From Pseudomonadota bacterium (GTDB lineage Bacteria; Pseudomonadota; Alphaproteobacteria; Caulobacterales; Aquidulcibacteraceae), in contig JAEWNX010000079.1 in the NCBI GenBank assembly GCA_023461135.1, positions 1-10,123 on the forward strand: a DNA stretch of 10,123 bases. Reading direction: 5' to 3'. Shown piece by piece: positions 6,404 through 10,123 of this stretch (position 1 is the first letter of the stretch; each line of letters starts with the position of its first letter). The notes under the pieces were generated by a model. The model saw nothing but the letters and a program-made list of their open reading frames with translations, searched no databases and had not been told where the DNA came from. Made by a program: the position numbers and the translations under genes.

Positions 6404-7978
6404 CTAGTGCGCGATGCGGCGCGCGACGTCCTTCCACGCCTCCTGACGTTGCGCGGAAATGAGTTTCGTCATGTCGTCGAACGTGAGCACAACGCCGCCT
6501 TCGGCTTCCGGGCTCATGCGCACGCTCAAGTTCACCGTGCCGCCTTCGCGCACGAGATCGACGCGGTGCGGCGGCATTGGGCCGGTTGACGGCGGCCGGT
6601 TCAAGAGATCGGAGAATTCGGGAGCAACATCGACGAGCCGGCGGTTCACGAGATGCGCCGGATCGACGCCGAGCAGTTGCGCGGCGGAGCTGTTGAGCGC
6701 CGTAATGCGGCCATCGCGGTCGAGGCCGAGCACGCCGGCGCTGACGCCGCCCAACACGGCTTCGATGAAGCTGCGGCGCGCCTCAGAATCTTCCTGCGCT
6801 TTCACGAGGTCCCGCCGCTGGGCGTCGAGTTGAGCGGTCATGCGGTTGAAGGCGGCCGCGAGCGCGTCGATATCGGCGCGCTCCTCGCCCACCGCGACGC
6901 GTGCTTTGAGGTCGCCGGACGCGACGCGTCGCGCGGCGCCCACGAGACGGCCAATGGGCTCGGCGACGCGCGTGGCGCTGGTGAGACCGACCCAGCCGGC
7001 GGCGAGAAGAACGATCAGCGCTGTCGATACGTACGCCATCGCAAAGAGGCCGCGCAGCGCCCCGCTCTGTTCCTGGCTCTGCCGATAATCGTTCAAGGCT
7101 TCATCGAACGCGCGCAGTTGCACGGTCAGGCTCGGTTCAATGGGCCGCGACACGAGCAGATAGGCGTTTGTGTAGGCGGTGAGCCGGTAGAGTCCGAGCA
7201 ACCGATTGTGCTCGTGATCCAACGTCACGTTGACTTCGCCTTCATCGGCGGCGGCGAAATCATCCGGCGGCGGCCGTGCGTAACCCGCGCGCTCACCGGG
7301 CTCTACAGCGCTTGCGAGAACGATGCCGTCACGCGAGATTACGTAGGCTGAATCGAGATCGCGGCCCTCAGCCTGCGCCTGCAAGAACGTGAGGTAGCGC
7401 GCCGAGTCTTCGGTGAGACCGCGGCGCGCGACATTGAGATCCTGCGCCATGACCTCGATCTCAGCCGCGAAATCCCGCCCGGCGAGGTCGAGGTAAGCGC
7501 GTCCAACGCCGGCGGCGCTTTCCATGGTGCTTTCGACGCGCTGGCTGAACCAGCGTTCGACGCCTTGACTGAATGTGAAGCCAAGGAAGGCGGCGACAAC
7601 GATAGCGGGTGCGATGGCCGCCAGGCTGAAGAGCGTGACGAAACGCACGTGCAGGCGTGCGCCCGTCGCCGCCGAGCGCCACGCGCGTGCAACGCGCATC
7701 AGGCGATGTGCGAGAATACCGGCCAATCCGGCGGAGATGACGAGGCTCGATATGAGCAGCGCGCCAATCAGCGCATTGTATTCGCCAGCCAGCCCGCCGC
7801 CCAAAAGCAGCGTGACGGTTGCGACAGCGGTCAGGATGGCCGCGAGGCCGAGGCCGCCCAAGAAGATCGCAGAACTGCGGCTCTGCGGTTGATCGCTTAA
7901 TACGGCGGCGTCGGCGTTTTCGCCCGCAGCGAGAGGTAGCACCATGGCCGGGGGCCCCATGTTGCCGGAAGGCAACAC
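6404..7978 (-). CDS. ntrY: NtrY N-terminal part: membrane sensor, HAMP and PAS, ending at the phosphoacceptor His
   Basis: This open part encodes 524 residues. Hydrophobic segments at about 36-62, 68-91 and 112-136 and a fourth at 309-332 are likely membrane helices. Residues of about 137-308 between the third and fourth form a probable periplasmic sensor segment. A HAMP linker follows (about 333-388, including R-V-A-S-G-D-L-K-A-R-V), then a PAS domain (about 400-505, including G-V-L-G-L-D-R-D-G-R-I-T-A-L-N). The last residues, A-W-K-D-V-A-R-R-I-A-H, are the front half of the H-box. If made as read, the protein would sense but could not autophosphorylate, because most of the dimerisation helix pair and the whole ATPase domain are missing. 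The N-terminal 30 residues before the first helix are not needed by the family and may be partly untranslated if a downstream ATG is used. The gene starts 27 bp after ntrC. Confidence 0.75.
   Translation of the reverse strand: MLPSGNMGPPAMVLPLAAGENADAAVLSDQPQSRSSAIFLGGLGLAAILTAVATVTLLLGGGLAGEYNALIGALLISSLVISAGLAGILAHRLMRVARAWRSAATGARLHVRFVTLFSLAAIAPAIVVAAFLGFTFSQGVERWFSQRVESTMESAAGVGRAYLDLAGRDFAAEIEVMAQDLNVARRGLTEDSARYLTFLQAQAEGRDLDSAYVISRDGIVLASAVEPGERAGYARPPPDDFAAADEGEVNVTLDHEHNRLLGLYRLTAYTNAYLLVSRPIEPSLTVQLRAFDEALNDYRQSQEQSGALRGLFAMAYVSTALIVLLAAGWVGLTSATRVAEPIGRLVGAARRVASGDLKARVAVGEERADIDALAAAFNRMTAQLDAQRRDLVKAQEDSEARRSFIEAVLGGVSAGVLGLDRDGRITALNSSAAQLLGVDPAHLVNRRLVDVAPEFSDLLNRPPSTGPMPPHRVDLVREGGTVNLSVRMSPEAEGGVVLTFDDMTKLISAQRQEAWKDVARRIAH
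7960..7977 (-). repeat. Short inverted repeat at the 5' end of ntrY
   Basis: TGTTGCC-TTCC-GGCAACA on the minus strand is a perfect 7-bp stem with a 4-nt loop, at the ntrC-ntrY junction. It overlaps two bases of the candidate GTG start (7976-7978) and ends in the next in-frame ATG (7958-7960). No U-run follows, so it is not a standard intrinsic terminator. It could slow translation of ntrY, act as a processing site between ntrBC and ntrYX mRNAs, or show that the true start lies downstream. Confidence 0.4.
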
Positions 7979-8005
7979 GGGTGTTGAACCAATATCACGC
8001 TGGCG

Positions 8006-9385
8006 TCAATCGCTGCGCCCAGTTCTGAGCCCAAGCGACTGAATCTTCTTGCGCAAAGTATTACGGTTGATGCCGAGCACAGCAGCGGCGCGAATTTGAT
8101 TTCCGCGTGTCGCCTGCAACGCTTGGACGATGAGCGGACGTTCAACTTCCGCCAGGAAGCGATCGTACAGGCCGGGTGCGGGCAGTCCAGGACTGGCCGC
8201 AGCGAACTCGGCCGCCAAGCGCTGTGATAAGGCGGATTCAAAACCGTCGTCGTGGGTTTCAGCGGCCTCTTCGCGGGCGACCGACCCGAGCTCTTCGCCG
8301 ATCTCGCGCGCCGTGATCACAGGCGCCGGCGAAAGCGCAGCGGCGCGACGAAGCAAGTTCTCGAGCTCGCGCACGTTGCCGGGAAAGCTGTGCGCCTTCA
8401 GGCGCTCGATAGCGGCCTTGTCGATCGACTTTTCTGGCAGGCCTTCACGCTTGGCGCGCACAAGGAACGCGCGCGCCAGTTCTCCCACGTCGTCGAGGCG
8501 ATCGCGCAACGGCGGCAGGCGGATCGTCACGACATTCAGCAGATAGAACAGGTCCTGCCGAAACACGCCCTGGCGCGCGAGCGCCGCGAGATTGCGCTGG
8601 GATGCGGCGACGATGCGCACGTCCGGCCGTTGGCGCGCATCTTCGCCATGCAGCAGCCCCGCAAGGCGCGTTTGCGCTTCGCTGGGCAGTTCGTCGAGAT
8701 CTTCCAGGAAAAGCGTGCCGCCGCGCGCCCGTTCAACCGTGCCATCGGCGGCAAACAGGTCCTGATCCACTTGCCGTGCGTCAAGACCGGCGAGGCTGAC
8801 GCCGATGAACGGCCCGCCGGCGCGGCGGCCGTGCTCATGTAAGGCGCGCGCCACGCGTTCCTTGCCCGTGCCGCTCTCACCTTCGATCAGCACGGTGAGG
8901 TCGGTGCCCGCGACGCGGGCGACGATGCGATAAACATCTTGCATTGCCGGCGAGCGCCCGATCAGCGGCAGGCTCTGTTCCTTGCGCGCCTTCGACGCTT
9001 CTGCGCGAGTCTGCGCGTCAGGGCCGCCTGAGAGCGCGCGGCGCACGGCGGCCATCAGCTCGTCCAGATCGAACGGCTTGGGCATGTAATCGTAGGCGCC
9101 CGCGCCGGCCGCCGACAGCGCCGTCGCCACGGTGGATTGCGCGCTCATCACGATCACCGGCAGCGTCGGGCGCGCGGCGCGCATGCTGGGCAGCGCATCG
9201 AACACACACTCCTCGCCCATATAGACATCGCTGAGGACAAGATCGCCCTCGCCCTCGCGCACCCATTTGGCCAATGTCGCCACGTTGCCAGTCGCGCGTA
9301 CCGCGAAGCCTTCCTTGCCGAGCGCCTGCGACAGCACGAAGCGCAACGAAGCGTCGTCGTCCGCGAGCAGGATGCGTGCGCTCAT
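8006..9385 (-). CDS. ntrC: Nitrogen regulator NtrC, unconventional (no GAFTGA loop)
   Basis: NtrC is the response regulator of NtrB and controls nitrogen-assimilation genes. The receiver domain (1-120) has acidic residues D9-D11, phosphoacceptor Asp53 and Lys103. The AAA+ domain (about 140-370) keeps Walker A GESGTGKE (169-176) and F-P-G-N-V-R-E-L (334-341). The C-terminal Fis-type helix-turn-helix is at about 428-453 ([20 protein letters not shown]). Three features are unusual. The segment between D-L-F (209-211) and G-G-T-L-F-L (222-227) is too short to hold GAFTGA. Walker B ends Glu228-Asp229 instead of Asp-Glu. The arginine-finger segment reads [11 protein letters not shown] (275-285), with Leu for the second Arg. 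Rhodobacter capsulatus and Caulobacter crescentus NtrC are known to lack GAFTGA, so this is probably a sigma54-independent DNA-binding regulator. Its ATG overlaps the ntrB stop (ATGA, 9382-9385). Confidence 0.93.
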   Translation of the reverse strand: MSARILLADDDASLRFVLSQALGKEGFAVRATGNVATLAKWVREGEGDLVLSDVYMGEECVFDALPSMRAARPTLPVIVMSAQSTVATALSAAGAGAYDYMPKPFDLDELMAAVRRALSGGPDAQTRAEASKARKEQSLPLIGRSPAMQDVYRIVARVAGTDLTVLIEGESGTGKERVARALHEHGRRAGGPFIGVSLAGLDARQVDQDLFAADGTVERARGGTLFLEDLDELPSEAQTRLAGLLHGEDARQRPDVRIVAASQRNLAALARQGVFRQDLFYLLNVVTIRLPPLRDRLDDVGELARAFLVRAKREGLPEKSIDKAAIERLKAHSFPGNVRELENLLRRAAALSPAPVITAREIGEELGSVAREEAAETHDDGFESALSQRLAAEFAAASPGLPAPGLYDRFLAEVERPLIVQALQATRGNQIRAAAVLGINRNTLRKKIQSLGLRTGRSD

Positions 9386-10123
9386 GTGGTCTCGTCCGGG
9401 TCGATGGGCAGGAGGATTTTGAAAGCGGTGCGGCCGGGCGTGCTGTCGACTTCTATGCGCCCGTCGTGGCGTGCGACGATGTCGGCGGCGACTGTGAGGC
9501 CGAGGCCCATGCCGCCGGCTTTCGTGGTTGAGAACGCCTCGAAGAGGCGATCCGCGACGTCGGCGTGCAAGCCGGGACCGTTGTCGACGATCTGCACTTC
9601 GAGCTGCGCGCGCGCAGCTCCACTCGCCGCGGAGCGGAATTTCACTCCGGGCCGATACGACGTGATGAAGGCGATCTCGCCGTCAGGATTTTCCGCGACC
9701 GCTTCAGCCGCGTTCTTGGCGATGTTCAGGAACGCCTGAATCAGTTGATCCATGTCGCCGCGAACCGGCGGCAAGCTTGGATCGTAGCGTTCGCGGATCA
9801 TCACCTGAGGCGCGCTGGAGCCAATCAGTTTGCGCACGCGCTCAAGCGCCTCGTGAATGTTGAACGGCTCGAACTTGGGCGGTTCGAACGCATCCAGCGG
9901 GTCGATACGGTCGGTGAGCCGGCGGATGCGATCAACTTCATCGCAGATCAGCTTGGCTAGCGCCGCGGACTCCGCGTCGTCGCTGCGCGCTATCAGTTGC
10001 GCGGCCGCGCGAATGCCGGCGAGCGGATTGCGCACTTCATGCGCAAGCGTGCGTGTGGCGGAGTGGCCTGCAGCGGGCGGCGCGCCGCGTGCGCGCGGCG
10101 GACGTGTTAGCACAAGTGCGATA
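9382..10123 (-). CDS. ntrB: Nitrogen sensor kinase NtrB, C-terminal part (cut by right window edge)
   Basis: About 247 codons of the kinase core are present; the N-terminal PAS domain lies beyond base 10123. The frame is open to the window edge, so the GTG at 10111-10113 is probably internal and not the start. The H-box H-E-V-R-N-P-L-A-G-I begins at 10039-10041 and is intact, followed by R-A-A-A-Q-L-I. The ATPase domain shows the N-box L-N-I-A-K-N-A-A-E-A-V, G1 V-D-N-G-P-G-L, and G2 G-G-M-G-L-G-L-T-V-A-A. NtrB is a cytoplasmic kinase/phosphatase that sets NtrC phosphorylation according to PII protein state. H-E-V-R-N replaces the commoner H-E-I-K-N, a conservative change. Being intact, it contrasts with the paralogous kinase gene ntrY in the same cluster, and it could in principle also act on NtrX. 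The stop codon overlaps the ntrC start, so the two are translationally coupled. Confidence 0.93.
   Translation of the reverse strand, partial: IALVLTRPPRARGAPPAAGHSATRTLAHEVRNPLAGIRAAAQLIARSDDAESAALAKLICDEVDRIRRLTDRIDPLDAFEPPKFEPFNIHEALERVRKLIGSSAPQVMIRERYDPSLPPVRGDMDQLIQAFLNIAKNAAEAVAENPDGEIAFITSYRPGVKFRSAASGAARAQLEVQIVDNGPGLHADVADRLFEAFSTTKAGGMGLGLTVAADIVARHDGRIEVDSTPGRTAFKILLPIDPDETT

Larger units (their letters stand above)
5702..7978 (-). pseudogene. ntrY: Sensor histidine kinase NtrY, interrupted by an in-frame TAG at the phosphorylation site
   Basis: NtrY is the membrane sensor kinase for NtrX. The full frame would be 758 codons, normal for the family: about four transmembrane helices with a periplasmic segment, HAMP, PAS, dimerisation/phosphotransfer and ATPase domains. 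Codon 525 is TAG (4 bp span not involved; exact bases 6404-6406). It stands between His524 and Ile526, replacing the almost invariant Glu of H-E-I-K-N-P. No base is inserted or deleted: the frame continues with I-K-N-P-L-T-P-I-Q-L-S-A and shows every ATPase motif. GAG to TAG is one substitution (C to A on the given strand). The undamaged state of the rest suggests a very recent mutation or a sequencing/assembly error. The start could be GTG at 7976-7978 or in-frame ATGs at 7958-7960 and 7943-7945. The two halves are given as separate entries. Confidence 0.8.

Noticed and set aside
6404..6406. TAG as a pyrrolysine or other recoded codon
   Set aside because: No recoding signal is visible, nearby genes end in TAG (dat, hflX and the small membrane gene), and recoding of TAG is not established in this bacterial group. 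A mutation or sequence error is simpler.
6361..6406. Frameshift as the cause of the ntrY split
   Set aside because: The frame is identical on both sides of the stop; only one codon is abnormal, so no insertion or deletion is needed.
5831..7351. Two long plus-strand open frames (5831-6589 and 6653-7351) opposite ntrY
   Set aside because: They are opposite NtrY kinase, PAS and HAMP sequence and show only compositional bias. Their presence does not explain the TAG in ntrY.
10111..10123. GTG at 10111-10113 as the true start of ntrB
   Set aside because: The frame stays open to the window edge and the PAS domain expected in NtrB is missing, so the start is almost certainly outside the window.

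Overview
This window reads as chromosomal DNA from a high-GC alphaproteobacterium. It probably belongs to the Caulobacterales/Hyphomonadales side of the class. The main evidence is gene order: ntrB-ntrC-ntrY-ntrX followed closely by hfq-hflX is a classic alphaproteobacterial arrangement, and the Hfq and NtrX sequences are of the alphaproteobacterial type. Taxonomic placement below class level is inference.

Layout. Positions 1-76 (minus) hold the first 25 codons of a probable LD-carboxypeptidase (ldcA), which runs off the left edge. A 50-bp divergent spacer separates it from a plus-strand Mur ligase (127-1533), best read as murein peptide ligase Mpl. Together these two suggest a small peptidoglycan-recycling module. 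The rest is on the minus strand and is transcribed from right to left: ntrB (C-terminal part, cut by the right edge), ntrC, ntrY, ntrX, a D-amino-acid aminotransferase (dat), hfq, hflX and a 77-residue two-helix membrane protein. The last of these converges on mpl and overlaps it by 18 bp. Packing is tight: ATGA stop/start overlaps at ntrB/ntrC and ntrX/dat, one base between ntrY and ntrX, a 17-nt overlap of hfq and hflX, and only short gaps elsewhere. The 106-nt gap between dat and hfq carries a plausible promoter and two small dyads. No stretch over 300 bp lacks a gene. I see no rRNA, tRNA, CRISPR array or insertion sequence.

How the genes work together. NtrB-NtrC and NtrY-NtrX are paired sensor kinase/response regulator systems for nitrogen status and, for NtrYX, envelope or redox status. 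Dat probably makes D-amino acids for the cell wall. Hfq (sRNA chaperone) and HflX (ribosome-associated GTPase) act after transcription.

Most notable points. (1) ntrY carries an in-frame TAG exactly where the Glu after the phosphoacceptor His should be (His-stop-Ile-Lys-Asn-Pro), with perfect reading frame on both sides. This is a nonsense mutation, a sequence error or, least likely, a recoding event. (2) NtrC lacks the sigma54-contacting GAFTGA loop, has Walker B Asp-Glu swapped to Glu-Asp, and has Leu in place of a conserved arginine-finger Arg. (3) NtrX also lacks GAFTGA, so neither regulator looks like a conventional sigma54 activator. (4) Small dyads overlap the start regions of hfq and ntrY. 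I did not find a convincing wholly new multi-gene system; this is mostly conserved core genome with some unusual details.
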